A stretch of DNA of 64,000 nt from Desulfosporosinus orientis DSM 765 (GCF_000235605.1 NC_016584.1:2592001-2656000); one strand, 5' to 3'. Positions 8,328 to 17,867 are shown, counted from the first letter of the stretch. Notes: generated by a model from the letters alone, not told the origin. Numbers and translations are program-made.

Positions 8328-9506
8328 GTGGAAGAGGTTGTAATTGTAGGGGGGGCAAGAACGCCCATTGGTGATTTCCTGGGGTCTCTCAAGGATGTCA
8401 CAGCTGTTGAGCTGGGGACTGCAGCGGTGAAAGCAGCTCTGAAGAGAGCGGGAGTAGAACCAAGTATCGTTGAGGATGTGGTAGGGGGTATGGTCTATAA
8501 AGCCGGCGTCAAAGGAAATCCTGCTCGTCAGGTTCAGCTCGCCGTCGGTATTCCTGTAGAAACAGCTGCAGTTACAGTTGACCAACAATGCGCTTCGGCT
8601 ATGCGGGCGTTAGAAATTGCAACACAGCAGTTGCTCTTGGGCAAGTCATCGGTAAGTGTCGTCGTTGGAATGGAAAGCATGTCGCGAGTTCCTTATCTAT
8701 TACTCAAGGGGCGCCAGGGAATGCGTTTGGGGGCAGACTCGGTCGAAGACAGTTTGTTGTATGATGCGCTAATCGATCCCTTTATGGGATATCACATGGG
8801 TGTTACGGCTGAAAACTTGGCGGAAAAATACAACATATCAAGGAAAGAGCAAGATGAGTTATCAGTTCTAAGTCATAAACGGGCAATTGCAGCAATTAGA
8901 GAAGGAAAATTCAAAGACGAGATAGTCCCGGTTGAAATCAAAACTCGTAAGGGGACAATCATGGTTGACGAGGATGAACATCCCCGCGCAGATATCTCGC
9001 TGGAAAGTCTTGCAAAGTTAAAACCGGCTTTCAAGAAAGATGGGACTGTTACGGCCGGCAACGCTTCCGGTCTTAATGACGGCGCCGCGTCCTTGATATT
9101 AACGACGGCAAAGAAAGCTATGGAGCTTGGCCTTAAGCCTATTGCCAAAATTCTTGCCACTGCGTCGTTCGGTGTGGAACCTAAATTTATGGGTATTGGT
9201 CCAGCATACGTTATCCCTAAAGCTTTAAAATACGCCGGACTGGAGCCTAAGGATATTGACTATTATGAAATCAATGAAGCTTTTGCAGCGCAATTCCTGG
9301 CGGTGAACCGTGAATTAAAGTTAGACATGAACACTGTGAATGCCAATGGTTCGGGTATTGCTCTTGGACATCCTGTAGGATGCACTGGAATACGAATTGT
9401 AGTGACCATGCTTAGTGAAATGAAACGGCGTGGGAGTAAATATGGGGTTGCATCTCTTTGCGTTGGCGGCGGACCGTCAATGGCTACTGTAGTGGAAATG
9501 CTCTAA
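8328..9506 (+). CDS. Acetyl-CoA acetyltransferase (thiolase)
   Basis: 392 aa, full length for a type II thiolase that interconverts acetoacetyl-CoA or longer 3-ketoacyl-CoA with acetyl-CoA. The nucleophile region D-Q-Q-C-A-S-A-M-R lies near residue 88. N-E-A-F-A-A-Q-F, G-H-P-V-G-C-T-G and the C-terminal C-V-G-G-G motif are all present. The start is a GTG after GGGAGG. It heads an operon with an enoyl-CoA hydratase and a broken 3-hydroxyacyl-CoA dehydrogenase, driven by the sigma-54 promoter at 8221. It could serve fatty-acid breakdown or acetoacetyl-CoA synthesis; the setting favours breakdown. Confidence 0.92.
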   Translation: MEEVVIVGGARTPIGDFLGSLKDVTAVELGTAAVKAALKRAGVEPSIVEDVVGGMVYKAGVKGNPARQVQLAVGIPVETAAVTVDQQCASAMRALEIATQQLLLGKSSVSVVVGMESMSRVPYLLLKGRQGMRLGADSVEDSLLYDALIDPFMGYHMGVTAENLAEKYNISRKEQDELSVLSHKRAIAAIREGKFKDEIVPVEIKTRKGTIMVDEDEHPRADISLESLAKLKPAFKKDGTVTAGNASGLNDGAASLILTTAKKAMELGLKPIAKILATASFGVEPKFMGIGPAYVIPKALKYAGLEPKDIDYYEINEAFAAQFLAVNRELKLDMNTVNANGSGIALGHPVGCTGIRIVVTMLSEMKRRGSKYGVASLCVGGGPSMATVVEML

Positions 9507-9550
9507 AACGATTAGCACATATTTCTGCTGAATTAAAGGAGGTAGTACTA

Positions 9551-10330
9551 ATGTCATATGAGACAATATTAGTGGAAATCGAAGAAGGAATCGCCACGAT
9601 TACACTAAATCGTCCTGATGTGCTAAACGCGTTGAATGACAAAGTATTCAATGAGTTGGAGGAAGCAGCCACAAAACTCGCAGCTGATGAAGCAGTGAGA
9701 GTAGTAATCATAACGGGAGGAGAGAAAGTCTTTGCGGCTGGGGCAGATATCAGTCAAATGGCCACTTCTTCTGCAGTGGAAGTAGCGACTGGAGGTAATC
9801 CCGCGCAAAAGGCTTTCATCAATATTGAAAACATGCCAAAGCCCGTTATAGCCTCAATCTCAGGTTTCGCCTTGGGAGGAGGGTGCGAACTAACCTTGGT
9901 GGCTGATGTACGCATTGCGGCGGACAATGCTCAATTTGGCTTGCCAGAAATCAAACTAGGCATTATACCAGGCGCCGGGGGAACCCAACGTCTGCCTCGT
10001 CTGATCGGTATCGGTAGAGCCAAAGAATTAATTTTTAGCGGAGCTTTTATTAAAGCAGATGAGGCTTTACAGATAGGTCTTGTGAATAAAGTAGTGCCTC
10101 CGGATCAGTTATCTGCGGAAACCCAAAAAATGGCGAAACGATTTGCCGATCAGGGTGCAGTGGCCTTACGCTTAGCCAAAGCAGCTGTTAATGAGGGGTT
10201 AAGGATGGATTTAGAAGCTGGTCTGGAATATGAACATAAATGCTTTAGTCTGCTGTTTGCGACAGAAGATCAAAAAGAAGGTATGAAGGCCTTTATGGAA
10301 AAACGTCCTGCTAAGTTCCAAGGAAAATAG
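9551..10330 (+). CDS. Enoyl-CoA hydratase / crotonase
   Basis: 259 aa crotonase-fold protein that hydrates crotonyl-CoA and similar 2-enoyl-CoAs to 3-hydroxyacyl-CoA. The two catalytic glutamates are seen in the motifs A-L-G-G-G-C-E-L (near residue 115) and L-P-E-I-K-L-G-I-I-P-G-A-G-G-T (near 135). The oxyanion segment F-A-A-G-A-D-I is also present. The ATG at 9551 follows AAAGGAGG. It is 44 bases after the thiolase and immediately before a dehydrogenase remnant, so the operon once encoded three consecutive beta-oxidation steps. Confidence 0.92.
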   Translation: MSYETILVEIEEGIATITLNRPDVLNALNDKVFNELEEAATKLAADEAVRVVIITGGEKVFAAGADISQMATSSAVEVATGGNPAQKAFINIENMPKPVIASISGFALGGGCELTLVADVRIAADNAQFGLPEIKLGIIPGAGGTQRLPRLIGIGRAKELIFSGAFIKADEALQIGLVNKVVPPDQLSAETQKMAKRFADQGAVALRLAKAAVNEGLRMDLEAGLEYEHKCFSLLFATEDQKEGMKAFMEKRPAKFQGK

Positions 10331-10794
10331 GTGCCCGAGTTTGCGGAACGAATAGAGGTTGGAAATCTGAGTGATAATTTAGGACGTTTGAGTGAGGTTG
10401 ACTGGGTTATCGAGGTTATTGTCGAACGGCTTGATATCAAGATGGATCTTTTCCAAAAGGTCGCTGCAAATGTCCGTCAAGGTACTATCGTTACATCTAA
10501 TACCTCAGGGATCTCACTGAGAGCAATGGCGGAAGGGCTTCCAGAGAGCTTTACACGCTACTTTCTAGGTACGCACTTCTTTAATCCGCCACGCTACATG
10601 GCCCCTTTGAACTCTGGGATGCTCTTGGAGTGAAAGCTACACCTGATCGTATCGTCGCCGAAGGTGGTACTTTGCCTCCAATCGTGGAAGAGTTGCTTGC
10701 CAAAGGGTATGATAGCTTCTATAAGAAGACAGACGATGGCCAGACCGCTTATTTAATCTATGGATATGAGTACAAAATTATGGATATAAGATAA
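10331..10794 (+). pseudogene. FadB-type 3-hydroxyacyl-CoA dehydrogenase, remnant
   Basis: Pieces of a large (normally about 750-800 aa) dehydrogenase survive. The first 95 codons match the second half of the NAD-binding domain (S-N-T-S-G-I-S, then T-H-F-F-N-P-P-R-Y). At about 10608 the sequence jumps, in another frame, to P-F-E-L-W-D-A-L-G-V-K-A-T and an end related to the family's later portion. The N-terminal nucleotide-binding motif and several hundred central residues are absent. The first codon is a GTG that directly abuts the hydratase stop. It is non-functional, so this step must be supplied by the HBD genes at 23158 or 53459. Confidence 0.85.
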
Positions 10795-10825
10795 AAGGAC
10801 CGAGGCGCAGCCTCGGTCCTTTTAT
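10793..10825. terminator. Bidirectional intrinsic terminator
   Basis: A 14-bp perfect GC-rich stem with a GCA loop, flanked by AAAA on the left and TTTTAT on the right. It can end transcripts of the thiolase operon (plus) and of the alcohol dehydrogenase gene (minus), which converge here. Confidence 0.9.
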
Positions 10826-11901
10826 CACCTATCATAGGGGGTGATAACCCATTTGAGGCAGTCGTCCTTCTTGTTGCCGAAAACGTCATATCCCTTGATG
10901 ATATCGTTTAGAGGTGCTTTGTGGGTCATTAAGAACTTGGTATTAATTTTTCCTGCCTGGATAAGCTTGATCAGTTCAGGAAGGCGGTCAACCGGGACAA
11001 ATCCCATACTGAGAGTAATATTTTTTACCCAGTAAGTGTTTAGTGGCAGAGTTACAGGTTTTGCATAACTACCAACGGTACAGACACTACCACCAATCCT
11101 TACCGCTCGAAGAGCCGTCTGTAGAGTGGTTTCTGATCCGATTGCCTCAATGACTCTGTCAGCACCACGTCCGTTTGTTAGTTCACGTACATTTTTTATA
11201 ATATCGACGTCCGCAGGATTTAGTGCTATGTCAGCGATACCCTCTCTCAAGCACACATCGAGCCTCGACTGATCCAAATCAACGATGATGATTTGGGCAG
11301 GTCCCCACAGTTTAGCAGTTAGTGCAGAACACATTCCAACTGGGCCAGCACCGATGATGAGTACGCTTTCCCCTGGTTGAATATGAACCTGTTCGCAGCC
11401 AAAATAGCCTGTCGATAAGATGTCGCCAACAAACAGCATGTCTTCTTCCGTAAAACCTTCAGGAATTTTATGCATATAATTAGAAGCATAAGGTAAACGA
11501 ACAAATTCGGCTTGGCAACCGGAAAGCGACGGTCCGTTCGGTCTATTTGTTCCGAAACAGGTACAGTCTTGATCAGTGCAGTGATAATGCAGACCCTGTT
11601 TGCAGTAAAAGCATTCACCGCAAAAGGCAACACAGGATATAGCTACCCTGTCTCCGATTTTAAAATTATTAATAGCAGAGCCAAGTTCAATTATTTCTCC
11701 ACAGAATTCGTGTCCAAGAATATGTGGAGGTTGAACACCAGCATGACCCCCGATAATATGAATGTCGCTGCCACAAATTGTTGATAAGGTCACTTTTACA
11801 ATAGCATCTGTTGATTTGAGAATCTTTGGCACCGGAGCATCATCCAAACTGATCTTTCCTGGTTCATGATACACAAGGACTTTCATAGTTTCCTGTTTCA
11901 T
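10825..11901 (-). CDS. Zinc-dependent alcohol dehydrogenase (MDR superfamily)
   Basis: 358 aa. The catalytic-zinc motif G-H-E-F-C-G-E is near residue 62 with an upstream Cys in T-I-C-G-S-D. The structural-zinc lobe has cysteines in C-G-E-C-F-Y-C-x6-C. The NAD(P) fold has G-A-G-P-V-G. Relatives oxidise secondary alcohols, diols or polyols, or reduce the ketones; the substrate is unknown. Of two nearby ATG codons, 11901 has GGAGG at seven bases. It has its own sigma-54 promoter (11955-11971) and is divergent from a sigma-54 activator gene, which probably regulates it. Confidence 0.88.
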   Translation of the reverse strand: MKQETMKVLVYHEPGKISLDDAPVPKILKSTDAIVKVTLSTICGSDIHIIGGHAGVQPPHILGHEFCGEIIELGSAINNFKIGDRVAISCVAFCGECFYCKQGLHYHCTDQDCTCFGTNRPNGPSLSGCQAEFVRLPYASNYMHKIPEGFTEEDMLFVGDILSTGYFGCEQVHIQPGESVLIIGAGPVGMCSALTAKLWGPAQIIIVDLDQSRLDVCLREGIADIALNPADVDIIKNVRELTNGRGADRVIEAIGSETTLQTALRAVRIGGSVCTVGSYAKPVTLPLNTYWVKNITLSMGFVPVDRLPELIKLIQAGKINTKFLMTHKAPLNDIIKGYDVFGNKKDDCLKWVITPYDR

Positions 11902-11954
11902 TTTCATTCCTCCTGCTTCTATTTTTCTAATTGCTCCTTCCCTAACTTTCTAGC

Positions 11955-11971
11955 AGCAATATTTGTGCCAG
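11955..11971 (-). promoter_or_regulatory. Sigma-54 promoter for the alcohol dehydrogenase gene
   Basis: On the minus strand TGGCAC-N5-TTGCT, with the GG and GC dinucleotides at 11969-11968 and 11957-11956, ten bases apart. It is about 55 bases before the start codon and fits the consensus very well. Confidence 0.85.
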
Positions 11972-12479
11972 ACTTTAACAACAGACCCAAGAAAAGAGCT
12001 GCCCCTCCCATGACCCCAAAGCACGTTCGAAATTCTCAAGCGAATCCCTCTCAGCGATAAATCAAAGCACATTCCTCTGTCACGCTGACGGGATGAGCGG
12101 AGAACTCGAACGGACTTTAAAAACAGACTTATGGTACAAGATTATTGCACATGAAGATCTTAAAATTTTAGTATAATCCTAGTTGTGGAAATAAGTTAAG
12201 CCGTAGTAAGTTACAACACTGTACATAATTAATGCAGTGCTATAAAATATAGATAATTCTAAATAATATGATATTGTTTTAGGAGCTAAGCGGGATTACT
12301 TTGAACTCTTTAAGGCTTTGGTTTGTGCATAAAGATACAAATACAAAATGATACTGGGCTTATTGCTGATTTATTATTAACTCAACTTTCGGTGCGACCA
12401 AGTTGAAAAATTGAATCCTATTGAGTTATAAAATAAGAAGACAATATTCTAAGAATAAATCCTATCAGGAGGTTTCATC
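11972..12479. other. Regulatory region between divergent ADH and activator genes
   Basis: No gene is visible in these 508 bases. They hold one copy of a 30-bp repeat (12038-12067) and the enhancer-like CAACACTGTA (12214-12223), about 245 bases upstream of the ADH -24 element. A GGAGG site just before the activator start is clear. I found no convincing sigma-A promoter for the activator. Confidence 0.5.
12038..12067 (+). repeat. 30-bp direct repeat, copy 1
   Basis: Identical over 30 bases to 14553-14582. The two copies lie on either side of the sigma-54 activator gene in the same orientation. The role is unknown: binding site or duplication footprint. Confidence 0.9.
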
Positions 12480-14420
12480 ATGATTTATACATCGCAGGAC
12501 CAGCTAAAAAAGACTTGGAGAAGGTTCATCAACGAAGGGATATTTGAGGGTGAATCTGTTCGGGAGACCATACGGGATTCTTGGGAGCGTTGTCATAATT
12601 ATAATGTTGACCCTATCAAATCAAAACCCATTGCTGTGTATCATGGAGCTGAATTAGAAAGTCATTTGCATAAATATCGCAAACTGATCAATGTGAGTAT
12701 ACCGGTCATGAAGAACCTTTTAGATTATGTCGGAGATGGAAATTTTGTTATTGTCTTAGCTGACGAGCAAGGATGCTTGCTGGAAATGCTTGGTGACGAG
12801 AAAGTAAAAACGTCAGCAATCGCCGGTGATTTTGTGCCAGGGATGAATTGGTCGGAAAAAACGATTGGCAATAACGGGGTTGGGACCGCCTTATTTTTAG
12901 ATAAACCCGTACAAATATTCGGACGAGAGCATTATTGGCGGGAAGCACACCATTGGACTTGTTCTGGGGCTCCCATTCACGATCCTCAAGGTAGGTTAAT
13001 CGGTGCCCTCGTCATTAGCGGCGCATATGAAAAAGTTCACCCTCATACCTTGGGAATGGTGGTTACCGCAGTTAAGGCAATAGAAAACCAGTTAAAGTTG
13101 GAAGAAACAGTTTCATTATTGGAAATATCAAATAACTACAAAAATGCTATTATTGAATCTATCTCAGAAGGGTTATTAGCTGTCGACGAAGAGGGGAAGA
13201 TCACTCAAATAAACAGTATAGCCGCCCATTATTTAGAGCATAATGCTGCCGAAGCCCTTAAGGGCAGCTGTGATACCATTTTAGGTGATAAAAACTATGA
13301 CTTGAAGAATATCATTACCTGCAACAGGCAGATAACGGATCAAGAAGTTGATATTTCTACCGATAAGAGCAAAAAAACCTATCTGGTTACGTCGCGTCCT
13401 ATCAAGGGTAATGGTATTAATAAAGGCACTGTCCTTCTGTTCAGCGAAATTGCACGTGCTCAAAAACTGGTACAACGTATGAGCGGAGCCAGAGGGGATT
13501 TTACCTTTTTGGATTTAATCGGAGAAGATCCGGCTTACATAGAAACTTTGGAGCTTGCCCGAAAAGCCGCAGACAGCACCTCCAACGTCTTGCTGCTCGG
13601 AGAAAGCGGCACCGGCAAAGATGTGTTTGCCCAAGCAATTCATAACACGGGAATTAGAAAAAAAGGTCCCTTTGTAGCGCTGAATTGCGGAGCTATCCCC
13701 CGTGAGCTGATCGCCAGTGAGTTGTTTGGTTATGTTGAGGGCGCCTTCACCGGTGCCAGACGAGGAGGGAAAATGGGGAAATTTGAGCTGGCCAGCGGCG
13801 GCACTATATTTCTGGACGAAATCGGGGAAATGCCCTTAGAACTTCAAACCTCGCTTTTAAGGGTCTTAGAAACCAAGACGATAACTCGCGTCAGCGGCAA
13901 CGAAGTCATACCGGTGGATGTACGGATTATAGCCGCTACCAATAAAGACTTGGCTCTTGAAGTCAGTCAAGGCAAGTTTCGCCAAGACCTTTTCTACCGG
14001 CTCAACGTCTTTGCCATACCAATGGTGCCTTTGCGTGAAAGAAAAGAAGACGTTGTCCTTTTCACCAAAAAAATTCTAGCCAATCTCAGTATTAAATTTA
14101 AAAAGCCGCCTATTCAGCCGGACAAAACTGTGCTGGAACTATTTAAGAAATATTCTTGGCCGGGAAACGTACGTGAACTGCAAAATGTATTGGAACGTGT
14201 GGTGAACGTCTGCAACGACACGATATTAACCATCGATCATTTGCCGGCAGAGATTCGTTCTGCTAAGACCCGAGAAAATCATATTCCAGTAAAAAATTAT
14301 GAGAGGTCTCTTATCGAAAGTCTTCTCGAAAAGCACAACCGCAATATCACTCGGGTCGCTAATGAACTCGGTATTGCCAGAACAACGCTTTATCAAAAAA
14401 TCGCCCGTTATAATTTATAA
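12480..14420 (+). CDS. Sigma-54-dependent activator (GAF-PAS-AAA+-Fis), AcoR-like
   Basis: 646 aa. The N-terminal half resembles AcoR-type regulators, with a GAF-like sensor at about 75-200 and a PAS domain at about 215-320. The AAA+ domain at about 345-575 has Walker A G-E-S-G-T-G-K-D, the sigma-54 contact loop G-A-F-T-G-A and Walker B L-D-E-I-G. A Fis-type HTH ends the protein. All motifs needed for activation are intact. It sits between an alcohol dehydrogenase gene and a thiolase operon, both with -24/-12 promoters, and shares an upstream motif with promoters at 8221 and 18003. I infer it activates these. The ligand is unknown, perhaps an alcohol or acyl compound. Confidence 0.92.
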   Translation: MIYTSQDQLKKTWRRFINEGIFEGESVRETIRDSWERCHNYNVDPIKSKPIAVYHGAELESHLHKYRKLINVSIPVMKNLLDYVGDGNFVIVLADEQGCLLEMLGDEKVKTSAIAGDFVPGMNWSEKTIGNNGVGTALFLDKPVQIFGREHYWREAHHWTCSGAPIHDPQGRLIGALVISGAYEKVHPHTLGMVVTAVKAIENQLKLEETVSLLEISNNYKNAIIESISEGLLAVDEEGKITQINSIAAHYLEHNAAEALKGSCDTILGDKNYDLKNIITCNRQITDQEVDISTDKSKKTYLVTSRPIKGNGINKGTVLLFSEIARAQKLVQRMSGARGDFTFLDLIGEDPAYIETLELARKAADSTSNVLLLGESGTGKDVFAQAIHNTGIRKKGPFVALNCGAIPRELIASELFGYVEGAFTGARRGGKMGKFELASGGTIFLDEIGEMPLELQTSLLRVLETKTITRVSGNEVIPVDVRIIAATNKDLALEVSQGKFRQDLFYRLNVFAIPMVPLRERKEDVVLFTKKILANLSIKFKKPPIQPDKTVLELFKKYSWPGNVRELQNVLERVVNVCNDTILTIDHLPAEIRSAKTRENHIPVKNYERSLIESLLEKHNRNITRVANELGIARTTLYQKIARYNL

Positions 14421-14506
14421 AACTATGATTATCCTCAAGAAAGACAAATAGCCATATTCAAAGAGAGCACATACGCGAAATTTGAGTGAACTCATTCATT
14501 ATTGCG

Positions 14507-14552
14507 ACAAGCCCGTGATGTTTTACATGATTGGGCTTGTTTTTTGTTTTTT
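14507..14552 (+). terminator. Intrinsic terminator of the activator gene
   Basis: An 8-bp stem (14507-14514 with 14533-14540), extended by further pairing within the loop, is followed directly by a T-rich run to 14552. Confidence 0.8.
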
Positions 14553-14582
14553 AAGCGAATCCCTCTCAGCGATAAATCAAAG
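14553..14582 (+). repeat. 30-bp direct repeat, copy 2
   Basis: Second copy of 12038-12067. It begins right after the terminator T-run and ends 46 bases before the -24 element at 14628, a place where an activator might bind. Confidence 0.9.
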
Positions 14583-14627
14583 TGCGACTTTGACGACCAG
14601 CCAAATTTTCTTTACCAATCGTATTAA

Positions 14628-14644
14628 TTGGCATAGAAATTGCG
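14628..14644 (+). promoter_or_regulatory. Sigma-54 promoter for the thiolase/acyl-CoA dehydrogenase operon
   Basis: TTGGCAT-N5-TTGCG with exact GG-N10-GC spacing, 110 bases before the thiolase start at 14754. Confidence 0.8.
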
Positions 14645-14753
14645 AGTTAGATTATTGCGGGTTATATTTGCTAGCCTAATGAAAATAAAGGTGCGTTCAT
14701 TCAGGTTCAAGTTCTATTTCAATTTCAATTTTAATGAAGTGGAGGATTAAATC

Positions 14754-15965
14754 ATGGCGGACAAAAACGAAGTAGTAATTGTAAGTGCCCTTAGAACACC
14801 GTTCAGTAAATTCGGAGGCATCCTAAAGGAGATTCACAGCACCGATCTCGGGGCTTTAGTAATTAAAGGATGCTTGGCCCGCGCCGGAATCACGGATAAG
14901 GAAATAGACGAATTGTATTATGGAATGTGCATCCAGTCGGAAGCGGCACTAGAGTACAATATCAACGGCCGTCAGGCGCTGCTGAAGGCCGGGTTGAGAG
15001 AAGACTTGATATCTTTAACGATTGACAGGGCTTGTTGTTCCTCTTTGACCGGAACTCAGCTGGGCTACCGCGCCATTATGCTGGGAGAAGCGGAAGGCGC
15101 AATGGCTGTAGGGGCAGAGAACATGAGCAACACGCCGATTGTAATGAACGGTCATCGTTGGGGACTGAAAATGCAATTACCTATAATAATTGATCATCTT
15201 AACCCGATTCAATATCACGGCTTTAGTCCCTTAGCCAAAGATGCCGGTGAAGTAGCGGTTGAACTGAATATCACCAGGGAAATCCAGGATCAGTGGTCAG
15301 TCGCTTCCCAGCAAAAGTATCAGAAAGCCTTAGCAGCCGGGAAGTTCAAGGACGAAATAATGCCTGTAGAGGTTCCGCTGGGCCGCGGCAAGACGGCAAC
15401 GTTTGCAGAGGATGAGTTTCCTAAAGCTGATACGACAATAGAAGGCCTTGCTAAGCTAAAACCGATCTATGGAAGCCCAACAGTGACTGCCGGAAATGCT
15501 CCGGGTCTGGACGCGGGCGCCTCAGCTCTTATTCTTATGAAGAGGGCTAAAGCCGATGAATTAGGTCTAAAACCATTAGCCACGCTTCTCTCGGTTTCCA
15601 GTGTGGCCGGTACACCCAGAGAAATGGCTAAGATTCCGGCTTACGCCACCAAGAAGGCTTTAAAGCAAGCTGGAGTTTCCCTGGAGCAAGTGGATTTAAT
15701 AGAAATTAATGAAGCCTTTGCGGCCGTGCCCCTGGTTTCGACCAAAGTGCTGGCGGATTTGGAGGCGTCAAAATGGCTGAAACTGCTGGAAAAAACCAAT
15801 GTAAACGGCGGGGCAATTGCCATAGGTCACCCGGTTGGGGCAAGCGGAGCGAGGATACTTATGACTATGATGTACGAACTGAGGAGACGAGGCGGCGGCA
15901 TTGGAGCCTGCTCCATCTGTGGAGGCTTGTCCCAGGGAGATGCGGCGATCATCAGAGTCGATTAA
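14754..15965 (+). CDS. Thiolase family acetyl-CoA acyltransferase
   Basis: 403 aa. The nucleophilic Cys lies in D-R-A-C-C-S-S near residue 90, with N-E-A-F-A-A-V-P, G-H-P-V-G-A-S-G and a final C-S-I-C-G-G motif where most thiolases have C-x-G-G-G. The differences from the thiolases at 8328 and 55159, including a longer mid region, suggest another acyl chain preference. GGAGG precedes the ATG. It is first in an operon with a 604-aa acyl-CoA dehydrogenase under a sigma-54 promoter. Confidence 0.9.
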   Translation: MADKNEVVIVSALRTPFSKFGGILKEIHSTDLGALVIKGCLARAGITDKEIDELYYGMCIQSEAALEYNINGRQALLKAGLREDLISLTIDRACCSSLTGTQLGYRAIMLGEAEGAMAVGAENMSNTPIVMNGHRWGLKMQLPIIIDHLNPIQYHGFSPLAKDAGEVAVELNITREIQDQWSVASQQKYQKALAAGKFKDEIMPVEVPLGRGKTATFAEDEFPKADTTIEGLAKLKPIYGSPTVTAGNAPGLDAGASALILMKRAKADELGLKPLATLLSVSSVAGTPREMAKIPAYATKKALKQAGVSLEQVDLIEINEAFAAVPLVSTKVLADLEASKWLKLLEKTNVNGGAIAIGHPVGASGARILMTMMYELRRRGGGIGACSICGGLSQGDAAIIRVD

Positions 15966-16052
15966 ACACCGGAACAAGCGCAGAAGTGAATTCGTTCAAC
16001 TAAAGATAAACAGTTTGGATCAGAAAATGTGCATTTTAGGGGGAGTGGCGAA

Positions 16053-17867
16053 GTGGGTAATAAATTATGCGATTTAAAGGATGCTCGTTTTATTCTCTAT
16101 GAACAACTTAATGTTGAAGAATTGTGCAAGTCGGAACGTTACGGCGACCATTCCTTGGAAACTTTTGAAATGACCATTAATGCGGCGGAAAAAGTTGCGG
16201 TAAACGATTTTGCGCCGGCCAATAACCCCGGAGATATTCAGGGCTGTACTTGGAATAATGGCAAGGTGAAGGTTCCGGATGTCTACCATAAGCCTTTTCA
16301 AAAGCTATGCGACGGCGGTTGGTTTTGCGTTCATGAGTCTTATGATGTCGGAGGGCAGAACCTGCCTCATGTTATTGATTATGTCTGCAAGCAGCTGTTT
16401 TTTGCCGCTAACCACAGCCTAACCGGTTATTATGGCTTGACCCACAGCGCCGCTAAAGTCATTGAGGTTTTTGGGACCGAGGAACAGAAAAAGAAATACA
16501 TGCTGCCGTTATATGCAGGAACATACGGCGGCACCATGTGTCTGACTGAATCTCAAGCCGGTAGTGATGTCGGAGCCGTTAAAACAAAAGCCCGGAAAAA
16601 TGAAGATGGGACCTATTCCATCAGCGGTGGGAAGATATTCATTACCGGCGGAGAATCGAACCTGACGGAAAATATCATACATATCGTTTTAGCCAGGATT
16701 GAAGGCGATCCTGAAGGAACCAAAGGATTATCCTGTTTCGTGGTTCCTAAAATACGAATAAATAATGACGGAAGCTTGGGTGCAGTTAATGACGTTAGCT
16801 GTGTCGGAATTGAGCACAAAATGGGCATGAAAGGCTCAGCAACAAGCGTATTGGCTTTTGGCGAAAACGGAAATTGTATTGGTGAGCTTCTCGGCCAAGA
16901 ACGAAACGGGATTGTAACTATGTTCAACATGATGAATGAACAGAGACTGCTGGTTGGACTGCAAGGATTAGCTCAGGGAAGTACAGCCTATTTGCATGCC
17001 TTGAATTACGCTCGGGAAAGAAAGCAAGGTCTTAGACTTAGCAAGAAAGGATTGGGCCAAGAGCCAATTATTGTTCATTCCGATGTAAAAACAAACCTTT
17101 TATGGATGAAATGTTATACCGAAGGGATGAGGGCCTTAATCCTCTACACGATTTACTGCATGGACAAAATGGTTGTTTGCAAAGATGATGCGGATGCGGA
17201 GGAAAAAAGAAAATACAGTGACATTATCGAGGTTCTGACTCCTATTTGTAAGGCCTATGGCAGCGACAAGGGTTTTGAGGTTTGTGTCAAGGCAATCCAA
17301 GTTCACGGAGGCTATGGCTATTGCTCAGAGTATTTAGTAGAACAGTTCGCCAGGGACAGCAAGATAACCTCGATTTACGAAGGAACAAACGGCATTCAAA
17401 GCCTCGACTTAATCGGACGCAAACTCAATCTAAAAAAAGGGGACGCCTACAAAGCGATTATCACCCAAGTCTACGAAACAATCCAAGAAGCGCTGGAAGT
17501 CGCTGAATTAGCTCCCTATGCTAAGGAATTGAGTATGTACCTAAGCACCCTTGAAGAAGTAAGCGATCAAATCAAAACCCTAAAATCTCAAGAAGACTTG
17601 CTATTAACATACTCTTGGGCCCAGACCTATCTGGAAATATGGGGAGATTTAATGGTAGGGTGGATGTTCCTCTGGCAGTCCGTCATAGCGAGTAAAAAAA
17701 TGAGAGAGACATTTAAAGAAGATCATTCGGATACCGTTTTTTATATAGGCAAAATAGTGACCGCAAAATACTACTTAGGAACGATATTACCAGCGGTAAC
17801 CGGTAAGTTCCAAGCCATTAAGAAAAGTGACAGAGCCTTCTTAGAGATGAAAGAAGAGTATTTCTAA
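16053..17867 (+). CDS. Acyl-CoA dehydrogenase, long (about 600 aa) type
   Basis: 604 aa FAD enzyme that introduces the 2,3 double bond into acyl-CoA. The order is an N-terminal extension, helical N domain, beta domain with M-C-L-T-E-x-x-A-G-S-D-V-G (near residue 167), helical C domain with I-Y-E-G-T-N-G-I-Q-S carrying the usual catalytic Glu, and an extra 130-residue C-terminal domain of the AcylCoA_DH_C type. The GTG at 16053 is chosen because AGGGGGAG lies eight bases upstream; GTG at 16029 has none. No ETF genes are nearby. It is probably cotranscribed with the preceding thiolase. Chain length is not deducible. Confidence 0.9.
   Translation: MGNKLCDLKDARFILYEQLNVEELCKSERYGDHSLETFEMTINAAEKVAVNDFAPANNPGDIQGCTWNNGKVKVPDVYHKPFQKLCDGGWFCVHESYDVGGQNLPHVIDYVCKQLFFAANHSLTGYYGLTHSAAKVIEVFGTEEQKKKYMLPLYAGTYGGTMCLTESQAGSDVGAVKTKARKNEDGTYSISGGKIFITGGESNLTENIIHIVLARIEGDPEGTKGLSCFVVPKIRINNDGSLGAVNDVSCVGIEHKMGMKGSATSVLAFGENGNCIGELLGQERNGIVTMFNMMNEQRLLVGLQGLAQGSTAYLHALNYARERKQGLRLSKKGLGQEPIIVHSDVKTNLLWMKCYTEGMRALILYTIYCMDKMVVCKDDADAEEKRKYSDIIEVLTPICKAYGSDKGFEVCVKAIQVHGGYGYCSEYLVEQFARDSKITSIYEGTNGIQSLDLIGRKLNLKKGDAYKAIITQVYETIQEALEVAELAPYAKELSMYLSTLEEVSDQIKTLKSQEDLLLTYSWAQTYLEIWGDLMVGWMFLWQSVIASKKMRETFKEDHSDTVFYIGKIVTAKYYLGTILPAVTGKFQAIKKSDRAFLEMKEEYF

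Noticed and set aside
11919-12031. Minus-strand frame that might be the end of a lost membrane protein upstream of the ADH gene
   Set aside because: It has no start, and the same bases form a consensus sigma-54 promoter, which explains the stretch better.
12038-14582. 30-bp repeats as ends of an insertion sequence
   Set aside because: They are direct, not inverted, and no transposase lies between them.
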